Shown piece by piece: positions 30,296 to 39,124 of a stretch of 42,639 nt of DNA; position 1 is the first letter of the stretch; each line of letters opens with the position of its first letter. The stretch is taken from positions 1-42,639 of IMG/VR virus record IMGVR_UViG_3300020183_000163; one strand, given 5' to 3'. The translations under genes were made by a program, and so were the position numbers. The DNA comes from a virus. Below the pieces are notes generated by a model. That model saw only the letters and a program-made list of their open reading frames with translations, searched no databases and was not told where the DNA came from.

Positions 30296-31336
30296 TCATT
30301 TCCAACGGGAAATTGCCTGAACATAGGCAGCCATTGGACCCTCAATAGAGGATGCAACTTCTTCAGTTGCGATGTCTTCCTTGAGTTCAACCTTTGCTTT
30401 GGGGAAATAAGTTTCCTTAATTGTTTCCAGTTTTGCTCTAAAGGACTCTTCGGATTCAAACTCAATTCCTTCTGCAAGGGAAGCAAGCTTCTCTGCTTGG
30501 GTTTGAGCAAGACCCTTAGAAACATCGGCAATCAATGACTCTTTTACAAAAGTATTGATTTTGCCGTTGAGTGACACATTTTTTTCAATTTGCTCATTGA
30601 GCTTATCTTCCATCTCATCTAATTTATTTGTCATCTCTTCTAATACATCATATCTATCTTCAGGGATTGAAACATAATTTTCTTCAAAAAGACCTTTAAC
30701 GCCTGCCATGAAGTTTTCCATAACTTCAAGTTTAATACCTTGGGTAATGGCAAGTTCGTTTTCTTTTCTCCATTCTTCGGCAACGTAAGAAAGGAACTTG
30801 TCCATCTTCTCAGCAAATTCTGCTTTGATGGTTTCAAGTTCTTCACACATTTTATTCTCATACTGCTTCGTCATTGCCTTCTCTTTATCTGCAACTTTTG
30901 CCTTAATAGCTGCTTCAAAGATAAGTTTGGTTTTTTCTTTAAACTCTTCAGAGAGTTCCTCACCAGCAATCAGCGCATTAACGTCTTCATCAACGCTAAA
31001 CTCTTCAGTGGTTTCCTCTTCAGCAATAACCTCTTCGGTTTCAGAAATTTCTTCTTCTTCTTTGAGTTTGCCTTTAGAACCTTCCGCTGGTTTTGCTTTG
31101 GCGTTGTTCTTGTCCTTCACTTGTGATGTACCAGTTACGGTAATCTTTGATGAATTGTCATCAGATTTGTAATTCTGATTAGTAGGACCGCCAGTGTTTT
31201 GCTTCGCAGTATCTTGAGGAGCAGGGATAGATGCAGCCTGCATTGGGTCGGCACCCTTTGCACCATCTGTCACTTGACGCTCCTGCAAGTTTTCTTCTAC
31301 GAAAGTTTCAAATTTTTGGTCAACTGATGCTGACAT
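30296..31336 (-). CDS. gp22: Prohead scaffold / core protein (T4 gp22-like)
   Basis: The internal scaffold on which gp23 assembles; it is later cut to peptides by gp21. The 346 residues begin with a Gln/Thr/Lys-rich disordered region (1-85), then a strongly acidic and coiled-coil region (EEEEISETEEVIAEEETTEE; about 95-270), and end ASSIEGPMAAYVQAISRWK, the conserved gp22 tail. It is longer than T4 gp22 (269 aa), mainly in the N-terminal region. An exact TATAAATA late promoter and AAGGAG precede the start. Confidence 0.92.
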   Translation of the reverse strand: MSASVDQKFETFVEENLQERQVTDGAKGADPMQAASIPAPQDTAKQNTGGPTNQNYKSDDNSSKITVTGTSQVKDKNNAKAKPAEGSKGKLKEEEEISETEEVIAEEETTEEFSVDEDVNALIAGEELSEEFKEKTKLIFEAAIKAKVADKEKAMTKQYENKMCEELETIKAEFAEKMDKFLSYVAEEWRKENELAITQGIKLEVMENFMAGVKGLFEENYVSIPEDRYDVLEEMTNKLDEMEDKLNEQIEKNVSLNGKINTFVKESLIADVSKGLAQTQAEKLASLAEGIEFESEESFRAKLETIKETYFPKAKVELKEDIATEEVASSIEGPMAAYVQAISRWK

Positions 31337-31376
31337 GTGCTATCTCCTTAAATATAAAGCTGTTATATTCTAAACT

Positions 31377-31384
31377 TATTTATA
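31377..31384 (-). promoter_or_regulatory. T4-type late promoter of gp22, exact TATAAATA
   Basis: Minus-strand TATAAATA between genes 21 and 22, 40 nt upstream of the gp22 ATG. Confidence 0.75.
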
Positions 31385-31386
31385 AT

Positions 31387-32031
31387 TTATAATCCTTTCA
31401 GGAATTTTTCAAACGCGGCAACTTTACGCTCTTGAAGATTGTAAATGGTCGCAGCATCTAATTCATGTTTAATTGAATTAATATAACGCTCTTTTAAAAC
31501 GCCATTGTTCCAAATCCACTCTTTACCTTCCATAATTCCTTCAACAAATGCATCAGGAGCAGAAGGGTCTGCTACAATGTCAGCAGCAGTTGCGAGCATA
31601 AAATCACTACGAACATAATTAGCACCTCTGCGCTCTTCTAAAGAACCAATTCCTCTAGATGAAACACCAAGTTTAACTCCTTCATTAATAAGATTTTTAG
31701 CAATCTTACCCATTGGAGTTTCTAAAAGTTTTGCTTTACCTATAAAGTTTTTACCTTCACTTTGTAAAGAAACAATTTTATGTGACACTCTATCAAGATT
31801 TACAATTGGTCCCTCGGGATGTCCAAGTTCTCCTAATGCACGACCTTTGATTACGTACTGTTCATTATATCTTTGAACTTCTTTATCAAGAACATCAAAT
31901 GGATAAATCCTTCCATTCCTATTTTTGATATCTGATTGTAAGAAAATACCTTGAATATAGTGGGTCTTGTTAGATCCACTTTCTTCTATAAGTACTTCAA
32001 TTTCTTCAATCTGTTCCGTTATCAGTTTCAT
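31387..32031 (-). CDS. gp21: Prohead maturation protease (T4 gp21-like)
   Basis: A serine protease of the phage/herpesvirus assemblin clan that cleaves scaffold and capsid N-termini. The 214 residues contain GELGHPEGP (H71), GVSSRGIG (S124/S125) and ATAADIVADPSAPDAFVEG (D151/D155), the His-Ser-Asp set. The start at 32031 (MKLITEQIEEIEVL) gives a length near that of T4 gp21 (212 aa) and follows AGAAGAAA. A longer frame, starting at 32103, only overlaps the preceding small gene. It overlaps that gene by 26 nt. Confidence 0.94.
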   Translation of the reverse strand: MKLITEQIEEIEVLIEESGSNKTHYIQGIFLQSDIKNRNGRIYPFDVLDKEVQRYNEQYVIKGRALGELGHPEGPIVNLDRVSHKIVSLQSEGKNFIGKAKLLETPMGKIAKNLINEGVKLGVSSRGIGSLEERRGANYVRSDFMLATAADIVADPSAPDAFVEGIMEGKEWIWNNGVLKERYINSIKHELDAATIYNLQERKVAAFEKFLKGL

Positions 32032-32203
32032 CTGTCGTTTCTTCTGGTGTGCTCTCAAGTCCTTGGAATAAAGATGCACCGACTCTTTGACGCTCTTGAG
32101 CAAGAACCTCTGCAGCTTTATTCATAATAATTTCTTTCACAGCATCGGATGCATCACTAAGATGATCCTTCATAATTTTATCTACAATTTCGATGGTATC
32201 CAT
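32006..32203 (-). CDS. Small prohead core protein, position of T4 gp67/gp68
   Basis: A 65-aa protein between portal and protease, the place of genes 67 and 68 in T4. MDTIEIVDKIMKDHLSDASD is helical, LAQERQRVGASLFQGLES follows, and the tail is acidic (TPEETTDETDNGTD). Similar small proteins sit here in most cyanophages. A core function is inferred from position. It has a ribosome binding site (GAGGTAATT) and an AATAAATA box upstream. Confidence 0.75.
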   Translation of the reverse strand: MDTIEIVDKIMKDHLSDASDAVKEIIMNKAAEVLAQERQRVGASLFQGLESTPEETTDETDNGTD

Positions 32204-32218
32204 AATTACCTCAATAGT

Positions 32219-32226
32219 TATTTATT
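32219..32226 (-). promoter_or_regulatory. Late promoter candidate AATAAATA before the small core gene
   Basis: Minus-strand AATAAATA in the 27-nt gap after gene 20, about 16 nt before the ATG at 32203. It would give a very short leader. Confidence 0.4.
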
Positions 32227-32230
32227 ATTT

Positions 32231-33832
32231 TTATTTTCCTGCTGCTTTTGGTGGAGCGGGAGGATTTTTAAGTTGATCAAGTGAAACCTTTTTGGTTTCC
32301 ATGTCAAGTTCAGCATTTTGCTTTTCTTGAGCAATTTGATTGAGCGGATCAATTACTTGACCCGTCTTAATTTCACTATTTATCTGTTCTTTCATCTCTT
32401 CAATTTCTTGCTCTGTAAATTTGAGCAATTGGCGCATAACATAATCTTGAGAGAAATACTTTCCAACATACAGATCTAATTTATCAAGTACATCCATTTT
32501 GGATTGAAGCATATCAAGTTCTGCCATTTCAGAGAATTGATTATCGTATATAAAATCATATTGTATATGCTCCTTCATCTCTTCCCAATCTTCAGGAGCA
32601 ATGACTCCCTTAAGAATAAGTTGAGTTCTTAAAATATCATGAAAAAGATCTGAAAACTTTTTACGGAGACGACCTACAAATTTAGTAAATTTAATTTCGT
32701 CTCTATTAATTTCTTCTGACTTTCCAAGATCAAAAGATTTATCACTCTCTAAACGTGATGGGGGTACATTAAGTGCTTTGTAAAGTTGTGTTTGAAAATA
32801 TTTAATATCAGTAAGTTCACCTAAATTCTGCCCTCCAGGCAGAGTGGTAATTTCTGTACCTCTTCCTCCTTCACGACGAGGTAACCAAAAATCTTCAAGC
32901 ATACTCATATGCTTTTTATCATCACGGATTTCACCAGTTTGTGAATCATAAACAAGTTTATTTCTATAGCGTGACATTACCTCTCTAAGATATTGTTCCG
33001 CTTTTACTTTCGGTAAATTGCCTACATCAATGTAAAAGATTCTGCGCTCTGGAGCACGAGACAAACGATAGATAACGATACTATCTTCAAGCATTCTTAA
33101 TTGATTAAGGAACTTGATTGCTTTATGAAGATAACTTAAATTAATATTTCTACCTTGATCCATTAAACCAGAGGTTATTGATGCAATAGCATCTGGTGCA
33201 ATTTTTATGCCTTGATTAGTATTATTGATTCCTTTGTTATTGTAAACAAAAAACTCAGTAACTTTACCAAAATCATGTCTCATGAATTGGTCAGAATCTA
33301 CTGGAGGTTTTACTACTTGTCTTACCTTTTTAATTTTTAAAGGGTCAATATATCTTAATTCTAATATTCCTTTTGATGGATCTTCAAGATCAATTACTTT
33401 ATGATAATATATTCTTCCATCAATATACCAACGCCTAAAAATTTCGTGACCAGTTTTGTCAAAATCAAGTAATCTTTTGACGTGATTAAATTCTTCTCTA
33501 ATTGAATTTTTAATTGATTCTGATACTTGTAAATTTGATAGTTCTACTTCTACTGGACTATCATCTCTATCTGAAACAATTGCTTCGTTGCTAATATCTT
33601 CGATAGCACTATCAACTTCTGGATGAAGTGCCATTTCTCTATATCTACGAATAAGAGCAACTTCGTCTCTTTTTTTCGTATCATCAAGATCTACATAATG
33701 ACCAAACCATCCCCCATACGGAAGGATGGTAGAAGAAGTGTCATTATCAGAAGGAGGAACAGGGGACGCTGGTGCTTTTGCCCCCTGAATTAATTCATCC
33801 TTCTTTATTTGAAAACCAAATAACTCCGCCAT
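32231..33832 (-). CDS. gp20: Portal vertex protein (T4 gp20-like)
   Basis: Twelve copies form the DNA entry channel and dock gp17 and the neck. The 533 residues include YGGWFGHYVDLDDTKKRDEV, LIRRYREMALHPEVDSAIED, ISNEAIVSDRDDSPVEVEL, RLSRAPERRIFYIDVGNLP and TTLPGGQNLGELTDIKYF, all hallmark stretches of cyanophage gp20. T4 gp20 is 524 aa. The last 70 residues are charged and probably disordered, ending Pro-rich (LKNPPAPPKAAGK). It is preceded by a CTAAATA motif overlapping the gene 19 stop. Confidence 0.97.
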   Translation of the reverse strand: MAELFGFQIKKDELIQGAKAPASPVPPSDNDTSSTILPYGGWFGHYVDLDDTKKRDEVALIRRYREMALHPEVDSAIEDISNEAIVSDRDDSPVEVELSNLQVSESIKNSIREEFNHVKRLLDFDKTGHEIFRRWYIDGRIYYHKVIDLEDPSKGILELRYIDPLKIKKVRQVVKPPVDSDQFMRHDFGKVTEFFVYNNKGINNTNQGIKIAPDAIASITSGLMDQGRNINLSYLHKAIKFLNQLRMLEDSIVIYRLSRAPERRIFYIDVGNLPKVKAEQYLREVMSRYRNKLVYDSQTGEIRDDKKHMSMLEDFWLPRREGGRGTEITTLPGGQNLGELTDIKYFQTQLYKALNVPPSRLESDKSFDLGKSEEINRDEIKFTKFVGRLRKKFSDLFHDILRTQLILKGVIAPEDWEEMKEHIQYDFIYDNQFSEMAELDMLQSKMDVLDKLDLYVGKYFSQDYVMRQLLKFTEQEIEEMKEQINSEIKTGQVIDPLNQIAQEKQNAELDMETKKVSLDQLKNPPAPPKAAGK

Positions 33833-33853
33833 TCCAAATTTGTAACCTACTAA

Positions 33854-34489
33854 TTATTTAGCAACGTTTTGACCAGTGAGTAATCCCTTACTACCATCTC
33901 TTGCTTTTTGACTAGTTCCTGCACCAAAGCTATCAAAGTATTGATATTGGAATTCTACATCAAACTCTTCAATTGCATCATTACTATCATATGCAACTGT
34001 AATTGGTCCAACACTAGTTGGCCAAGAACCAATTAATTTATAAGTTTTGATGGTTCCTTTATCTTCACCTTGCTGTGTAGAATCTTTAGTATTCTGTGAA
34101 ATTAAAATATCTTGGAAATATGCTCCACCAGGAGTTCCACCAATAGAACCATAGTTATAGGTTCCTATGTTTTCATCAACTTTGTTTCCAAGGTTGATCC
34201 ATGCTTCAAACGCAGTTCTCAAATTGAAGGTTGTAGTATTGTAAAAAGTTGCAGTCCATGATTCAAAGGTTCTATCGCCAGGAATTTTCAAAAAGCGACC
34301 ACGAAATGGTACTTCAATTAATCCCTGAGTTGAACCTGGAAGTGCCGCAGATCTACAGAGAAATTTAGTTTCTCCCATCAATTCCGTTGTGTTGTTACTA
34401 ATAAGAGTTGGAAATGAAATCTCAACAGTATATAAATTGGGTCTTACCCCCCCAGCTAATTTTGATTTAAAATCGTTAATGTTTGCCAT
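33854..34489 (-). CDS. gp19: Tail tube protein (T4 gp19-like)
   Basis: Forms the inner tail tube. The 211 residues (MANINDFKSKLAGGVRPNLY, then CRSAALPGSTQGLIEVPFRG, FESWTATFYNTTTFNLRTAF and EDKGTIKTYKLIGSWPTSVG) show the gp19 order: P-N-L-Y strand, L-P-G turn, F-R-G-R and T-Y-x-L-x-G-x-W-P. It is longer than T4 gp19 (163 aa), with a loop about residues 100-125. A ribosome binding site (AAGGAG) and a CTAAATA motif precede it. Confidence 0.95.
   Translation of the reverse strand: MANINDFKSKLAGGVRPNLYTVEISFPTLISNNTTELMGETKFLCRSAALPGSTQGLIEVPFRGRFLKIPGDRTFESWTATFYNTTTFNLRTAFEAWINLGNKVDENIGTYNYGSIGGTPGGAYFQDILISQNTKDSTQQGEDKGTIKTYKLIGSWPTSVGPITVAYDSNDAIEEFDVEFQYQYFDSFGAGTSQKARDGSKGLLTGQNVAK
33855..33861 (-). 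promoter_or_regulatory. CTAAATA motif before gene 20 (possible late-promoter variant)
   Basis: Minus-strand CTAAATA, coded as the end of gene 19 (Ala-Lys-stop), 23 nt upstream of the gp20 ATG. It matches the last six bases of TATAAATA. Confidence 0.35.
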
Positions 34490-34510
34490 TTGTTTTAGTT
34501 CTCCTTAAAT

Positions 34511-37225
34511 TTATTTAGCGATTGCTTCAGAGAATGAAATGCCAGTTCTTGTAGCAGTGAAGGTAAGAGTAATAAAGTTAATAGAACGAGCAGGTTGTAT
34601 AAAGATGTCAGCAACAAACTCATTTCTGTCAATTACGGCAGAAGTATTGTTTGATCCATCGCAAACTAAGAGATAATCATAAAGACCTCTTCTTGCTTGA
34701 ACATCTCTTAAGAATGGTTCAACAATTGCCTTAAATGAATTTCTTGTTGTTTCGTCGTTAATTTCAAAGAGTTGTGCTTTAGCAGCATTCTCAATTGCTC
34801 TTTCAAGAATAAGGAATAGGCGACGAACATTAATTCTATCAAAGGCACTTGGAGTTGCGAGAGCAGTTTTATCTCCAAAGAGAACTGGTCCTTGACCTGG
34901 GAATGAAGCGATAGGATTAATTCGATTTGAATAAAGTTCATCTCTATCAACTTTATTTGGATTCCAAGCTAATTTTGCTGCTCCTTTGATTCCACCTCTG
35001 GTAAATCCAGCAGGAGAAAACCAAGGTTCTGCACTAATTGCACTATCTGCTACCAGTCCAGCAACATCACTATTGCATGGAATATAGCGATAGACATCAT
35101 TCCATCTATCATAAACATACTTGTAATTACAATCTAAAATAAGATATGAAGTACTAACAACATCTTTAAAGAATAATTTTAAGTTCTGTACAATATCTTG
35201 ATTTCTCAGTGGTAAACCAGAAGATGCAATAATGTTTCCTTTATGTGGAGAAGCAAATGCAATACAATCTTTTCTATATGATGCAATACCAGCAATATGA
35301 TTAATCTTTTGACGTGTCAAATCTGCAGTACTGCACCCAGGACCAACAATAAGATAATCAAGATCAACATTATCCAAATCTCTAAATTCATCATAAGCAG
35401 AGATAATATCAGTAATAGATACTTCCCAATCGGTAGCACCATTTGCTAATGAATATGAAATAGATCCTTTTGGAGTAAATGTTGCGGTCCTAGAAGCATT
35501 TTCAAATAAGGTATCTCCAACGTAAATATACTCACTGGAATCTGAAACTATCTTTTTGTAATAATTGATTCCACCTTCTGGTCCTTTAGCATTGTTTGCT
35601 TTAGATGCATAAGTATAAACTTCAAGAACAGTATCTTTTGATCCACTTATTCCACCATCTTCATCTACTACAGCAACGTGTATCGCATCTAACCCCAAAG
35701 AACTACCATAGAATGCAGCAGCATCTTCAGTCGCTACTGGTCTTGCAGCAAGAGAATTCCATTTAATGGTAGAACCAGTATATAAAGTTTTTGCTTCATA
35801 CCAAGCAGAACCATCATCTACTGATGCAATGGTAAGATTGGATTGAGTACCAATGTTAACAACGTCAGTTGTAGCAAATAATTGGTTTGATTCTGGATTT
35901 GGTACATACTCATTGTTAGTATTTACAATAATAATGTGAACCGAAGTATAATTTGTCTCGCTTACTTTTACTGTGGAAACATCAATAACTTTTCCTTTTT
36001 TAGTACCACTGGTTACGATATCTCCAACTAAAATGTTTGCATTTTCAGTTGACAATGTTAAACTTTGTTTTGGACCATTATCTATAACACAAACTCTTAA
36101 GTTATTGCCCCAAGCACCCTTTGTTCTACCTGCAAACAACCATCCAGAACTGTTGCCTAAGAACTGCGCTTCATAAACATCTGAGTTGTTGATTTTTACG
36201 GCTTCTGCTGCAATAGCAGCAGTTGCAGTGGCGGTTACACCTGGATCTGGGAAAGTAACTGTTAAGTTAGTAAAGTCACTAAAATTACCAAAGTTGGTAA
36301 CCGTAACGTTAGTTACTGATCCATTACTAACTGTTGCAGTTCCTTGAAACGGAGTGGTTACTGTTCCACTACTACTAACTGTTATTGGATAACTTTGATT
36401 TACATCATAGTTTGTACCACCACTGGTTACGGTAACTACAACGCCATTTGGTTGTGCAACTACAAGAGTTGGAGCGGTTGTATATCCAGTACCACCACTT
36501 AATACGATTGATTGTATTTGACCATTTGCTACGGTTGCAGTAGCAGTTCCTCCAGTACCACCACCACCACTTACAGTGATCTGTGGTGCTGTCTGATAAC
36601 CAGATCCTGCATTAGTGATATTAGCATTTCCAGTCAAATTGCCTCCAGAGAGGTTTCCCCCACCTGCCTCAGCTGTAGCTCTAGTTCCTCTTGCAACAGT
36701 TCCCAATGCTGTAACACCAACTGGAGAGATAGTAACTGATGGAGCAGAAGTGTATCCAGATCCAAGTTGTTCTACGACGATAGAAGATACTCTTCCTTGT
36801 GCGTTAATTATTGCTCTTGCAGTTGCTTGAGTAGCACCTGGAGTAGTTGGAGCACCAACAGTTACAGTTGGAGCACTGACATACTTTCCATTTGTTGAAG
36901 CATTGTTAACTGTAATTGCAGAAACGTAGTTACCTAATCTAGCAACTGAGTTAAATTGATTTGGGGTATCAATTCTTACGACTGAAAGTGTACCACCATA
37001 CGAAAGAAAATTAGTAGCACTTAACCAATATTCTGCGTTTTCTTCTCTTGGTTCACCAAAGACATTAATAAGCTCACTTTCTGTTGAAATTAAAACTGGG
37101 TTTCCAATTTCTCCTTTCTTAAAAGTTGCGGCAAAACCTGCAATATTATTAAGAGTAGCGTCAGCTCTACCGTTTGTAAGATCCTTTTCTTTAACAAGAA
37201 TCCCTGGGGAGCGTAAAGTTGCCAT
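34511..37225 (-). CDS. gp18: Contractile tail sheath protein, enlarged (T4 gp18-like)
   Basis: Contracts to drive the tube into the host. The N-terminus (MATLRSPGILVKEKDLTNGR), the middle (DYLIVGPGCSTADL, CIAFASPHKGNIIASSGLPL) and the C-terminus (INVRRLFLILERAIENAAKA, then RSINFITLTFTATRTGISFS) are standard gp18. The protein has 904 residues against 659 in T4, chiefly because about 240 residues (102-342) made of Gly/Ser/Thr/Val beta repeats are placed after the first domain. The repeats share G-x-G-Y-x-T/S-A-P-x-(I/V/L)-x-V. An exact TATAAATA and CTAGGAGA precede the start. Confidence 0.96.
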   Translation of the reverse strand: MATLRSPGILVKEKDLTNGRADATLNNIAGFAATFKKGEIGNPVLISTESELINVFGEPREENAEYWLSATNFLSYGGTLSVVRIDTPNQFNSVARLGNYVSAITVNNASTNGKYVSAPTVTVGAPTTPGATQATARAIINAQGRVSSIVVEQLGSGYTSAPSVTISPVGVTALGTVARGTRATAEAGGGNLSGGNLTGNANITNAGSGYQTAPQITVSGGGGTGGTATATVANGQIQSIVLSGGTGYTTAPTLVVAQPNGVVVTVTSGGTNYDVNQSYPITVSSSGTVTTPFQGTATVSNGSVTNVTVTNFGNFSDFTNLTVTFPDPGVTATATAAIAAEAVKINNSDVYEAQFLGNSSGWLFAGRTKGAWGNNLRVCVIDNGPKQSLTLSTENANILVGDIVTSGTKKGKVIDVSTVKVSETNYTSVHIIIVNTNNEYVPNPESNQLFATTDVVNIGTQSNLTIASVDDGSAWYEAKTLYTGSTIKWNSLAARPVATEDAAAFYGSSLGLDAIHVAVVDEDGGISGSKDTVLEVYTYASKANNAKGPEGGINYYKKIVSDSSEYIYVGDTLFENASRTATFTPKGSISYSLANGATDWEVSITDIISAYDEFRDLDNVDLDYLIVGPGCSTADLTRQKINHIAGIASYRKDCIAFASPHKGNIIASSGLPLRNQDIVQNLKLFFKDVVSTSYLILDCNYKYVYDRWNDVYRYIPCNSDVAGLVADSAISAEPWFSPAGFTRGGIKGAAKLAWNPNKVDRDELYSNRINPIASFPGQGPVLFGDKTALATPSAFDRINVRRLFLILERAIENAAKAQLFEINDETTRNSFKAIVEPFLRDVQARRGLYDYLLVCDGSNNTSAVIDRNEFVADIFIQPARSINFITLTFTATRTGISFSEAIAK
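34512..34518 (-). promoter_or_regulatory. CTAAATA motif before gene 19 (possible late-promoter variant)
   Basis: Minus-strand CTAAATA, coded as the end of gene 18 (Ala-Lys-stop), 23 nt before the gp19 ATG, at the same distance as the equivalent motif before gene 20. Confidence 0.35.
36199..36922 (-). repeat. Beta-repeat region inside the tail sheath gene
   Basis: Codons about 102-342 of gp18. Units with GKYVSAPTVTVG (114-124), GSGYTSAPSVTISP (155-168), GSGYQTAPQITVSG (207-220) and GTGYTTAPTLVVAQ (245-258) are joined by Ala/Thr-rich strands. The DNA here is richer in T, A and simple Thr/Val codon runs than the flanking sheath codons. Confidence 0.75.
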
Positions 37226-37265
37226 CTGTATCTCCTAGCTATAAGTAAGTCATATTTTCTAAATC

Positions 37266-37273
37266 TATTTATA
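37266..37273 (-). promoter_or_regulatory. T4-type late promoter of gp18, exact TATAAATA
   Basis: Minus-strand TATAAATA in the 60-nt gap between genes 17 and 18, 40 nt upstream of the gp18 ATG, the same distance as at gp22. Confidence 0.75.
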
Positions 37274-37285
37274 AATTATTCTTCT

Positions 37286-38968
37286 CTAGCGATACTCCCA
37301 CATGTAATTTACATCTCCATATTCACTAGTTTCTTTCCATCCTTTTTCATCAGCAACAATCCAAATATTTCCCTGACTATCTATTTCATCATAAGATCCA
37401 AGACCATCATCAATGAAACCAAATGGTGCCATATCTTGATCAATTTGATTCTTTTGTTCTTCATAAATTCTTTTACGAACATCATTATCAGTCATCTCTT
37501 TGAAGTATTCTTGCGCTACCAACCACGCAAAAATAACCAAACACATTGCTAAGTCATCGTTACAACCTTCTTCTGCCTCAAAAGATTGTTTCTTTTGAAT
37601 AAACGTTGTAAGTTCAGAAATAATTTCATAATCATTTACCAATAATTTATCACCTTCAACTAATTGTTTTAGGTTAGAACATCCAATCTTTTTAACAGTA
37701 GTGCTCATTTTTACACCAAGCTGTGTCTTAGCACCTGAAAATCCTTGACCAACCAATTGACCAGCACGACCTCTCATGGAACACATCAAAAGATTATCGT
37801 ATTCCAAATCATATTGTAAAATTGAAGCTACCTGATCGCCAATATCGTTGACTTCGCACAACACAAAGGCATGATTATAATTGATTGCAACTTGATGAAT
37901 GATGCTAGGAAATAGCATTGGTTTGATTGAATTGTTTCTATACTTACCAACTACTCTATATGGAACGGTAGTTATATCATATAAGATAAATGCTGAATAA
38001 TCATTGTTGACTCCACGAGACACGTCAACTGTCATTAAGTACTCATGATCTTCTTTTGATTCTTCATATATTGATAATCCCCCACTTTGATGCATTGGTT
38101 CATCATATGTCATTGTCCTCAACTTTGAGGCAGCAATAAGAGTATCAACTGATCCTAAAAATTCACATTCAAATTCTTGAGTAAACTGTCGTGCAGAAGT
38201 ATTTGCAATTGTCTGTTCTTTCCATTTATCATCTCTTCCTGGTACTTCTCTCCAATGTACTTCAGTTGTAACATATTCATTCCTATTCAACTCTGCATCA
38301 TGCCAGAGTTTATAGAACATGTTCATTCCATTTGGAGTTGAAATGATAATAACTTTTGTTGATTTACCAGATGAAATAGTAGGATATACAGACGAGAAAA
38401 ACTGTTCAGCAATATGTGTTGGAATAAACGCAAATTCGTCTAGGAAAATTATATTAAATGACATTCCTCGCACAGCAGATGCTGATGTAGAGGCAGCAAG
38501 AATCTTAGAACCATTCTCAAGTTCCATAGATCCTTTGTTATAAACAATAATACCTTGCTGCATCCATACAGGTAAGTTTTCATATGCCAACTGCAATCTC
38601 TGCAAAAGTTCTCTAGCAGTAGATAATTTGTTAGCAAGAATACCAATGTTTACATTATCATTGAAGATTGCATAATGAAGAAGATAAGCTACTACAGTAG
38701 TAGATTTACCTGTCTGTCTAGGTAACTTTGCAATATTGAATCTATTTTCATGAAATGTACGAATCATTTTTTCTTGAAAGTCGTACAAATTAAAAGGCAC
38801 TAAACCTTCATCAAGAGAAACAATTTTAATATAATTTCTTGCAAAATATACTGGATCTTGTTTACATTTCAAATACTCTTCAATTTGATCTTGAGTGAAG
38901 TTGATTGCAACGTTCGCTTTTTTTAAATTTGGATTACCAAGATAAATCTCATTATGACTAAGAGACAT
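37286..38968 (-). CDS. gp17: Terminase large subunit (T4 gp17-like)
   Basis: The packaging motor and headful nuclease. The 560 residues contain Walker A LPRQTGKST (82-90), Walker B IIFLDEFAF (173-181), the coupling motif IIISTPNGMN (207-216) and an RNase H-like nuclease with YLMTVDVSRGVNNDYSAF, CEVNDIGDQV and CNDDLAMCLV carrying the acidic residues. T4 gp17 is 610 aa. The ATG directly follows the stop of a 50-codon Cys-rich gene. No intron or inserted endonuclease is seen. Confidence 0.97.
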   Translation of the reverse strand: MSLSHNEIYLGNPNLKKANVAINFTQDQIEEYLKCKQDPVYFARNYIKIVSLDEGLVPFNLYDFQEKMIRTFHENRFNIAKLPRQTGKSTTVVAYLLHYAIFNDNVNIGILANKLSTARELLQRLQLAYENLPVWMQQGIIVYNKGSMELENGSKILAASTSASAVRGMSFNIIFLDEFAFIPTHIAEQFFSSVYPTISSGKSTKVIIISTPNGMNMFYKLWHDAELNRNEYVTTEVHWREVPGRDDKWKEQTIANTSARQFTQEFECEFLGSVDTLIAASKLRTMTYDEPMHQSGGLSIYEESKEDHEYLMTVDVSRGVNNDYSAFILYDITTVPYRVVGKYRNNSIKPMLFPSIIHQVAINYNHAFVLCEVNDIGDQVASILQYDLEYDNLLMCSMRGRAGQLVGQGFSGAKTQLGVKMSTTVKKIGCSNLKQLVEGDKLLVNDYEIISELTTFIQKKQSFEAEEGCNDDLAMCLVIFAWLVAQEYFKEMTDNDVRKRIYEEQKNQIDQDMAPFGFIDDGLGSYDEIDSQGNIWIVADEKGWKETSEYGDVNYMWEYR

Positions 38969-39121
38969 TCAACGCTCCCATTTTTCAGCAGGACACGCAA
39001 GTGGCATCAAAACTTTTAATGGCATAAAACATCCACACAATTTGCATTGTTGTGTGGATGATCTAAAATGCTCACATTCGCGGCACAATTCTAATTTCTG
39101 TTCAGGTGTCAATGGTTCCAT
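38969..39121 (-). CDS. Small cysteine-rich, probable zinc-binding protein (50 aa)
   Basis: MEPLTPEQKLELCRECEHFR is followed by SSTQQCKLCGCFMPLKVLMP and LACPAEKWER. Two CxxC pairs (C13/C16 and C26/C29) plus C31 and C43 are set for a zinc ribbon. The closing C-P-x-x-K-W is a pattern I associate with many unnamed phage mini-proteins. The stop is immediately before the ATG of terminase gene 17 and the start lies 3 nt after the DUF6321-like gene, so the fit between neighbours is exact. A helper of packaging is possible from position only. Confidence 0.75.
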   Translation of the reverse strand: MEPLTPEQKLELCRECEHFRSSTQQCKLCGCFMPLKVLMPLACPAEKWER

Positions 39122-39124
39122 TAA

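Noticed and set aside
32032-32103. Longer gp21 start with 24 extra residues
   Set aside because: The extension overlaps the upstream gene, has no ribosome binding site and is beyond the length of T4 gp21.
36512-36830. Plus-strand Ser/Pro-rich ORFs opposite gp18
   Set aside because: They are shadows of the Gly/Thr/Val repeat codons of the tail sheath.
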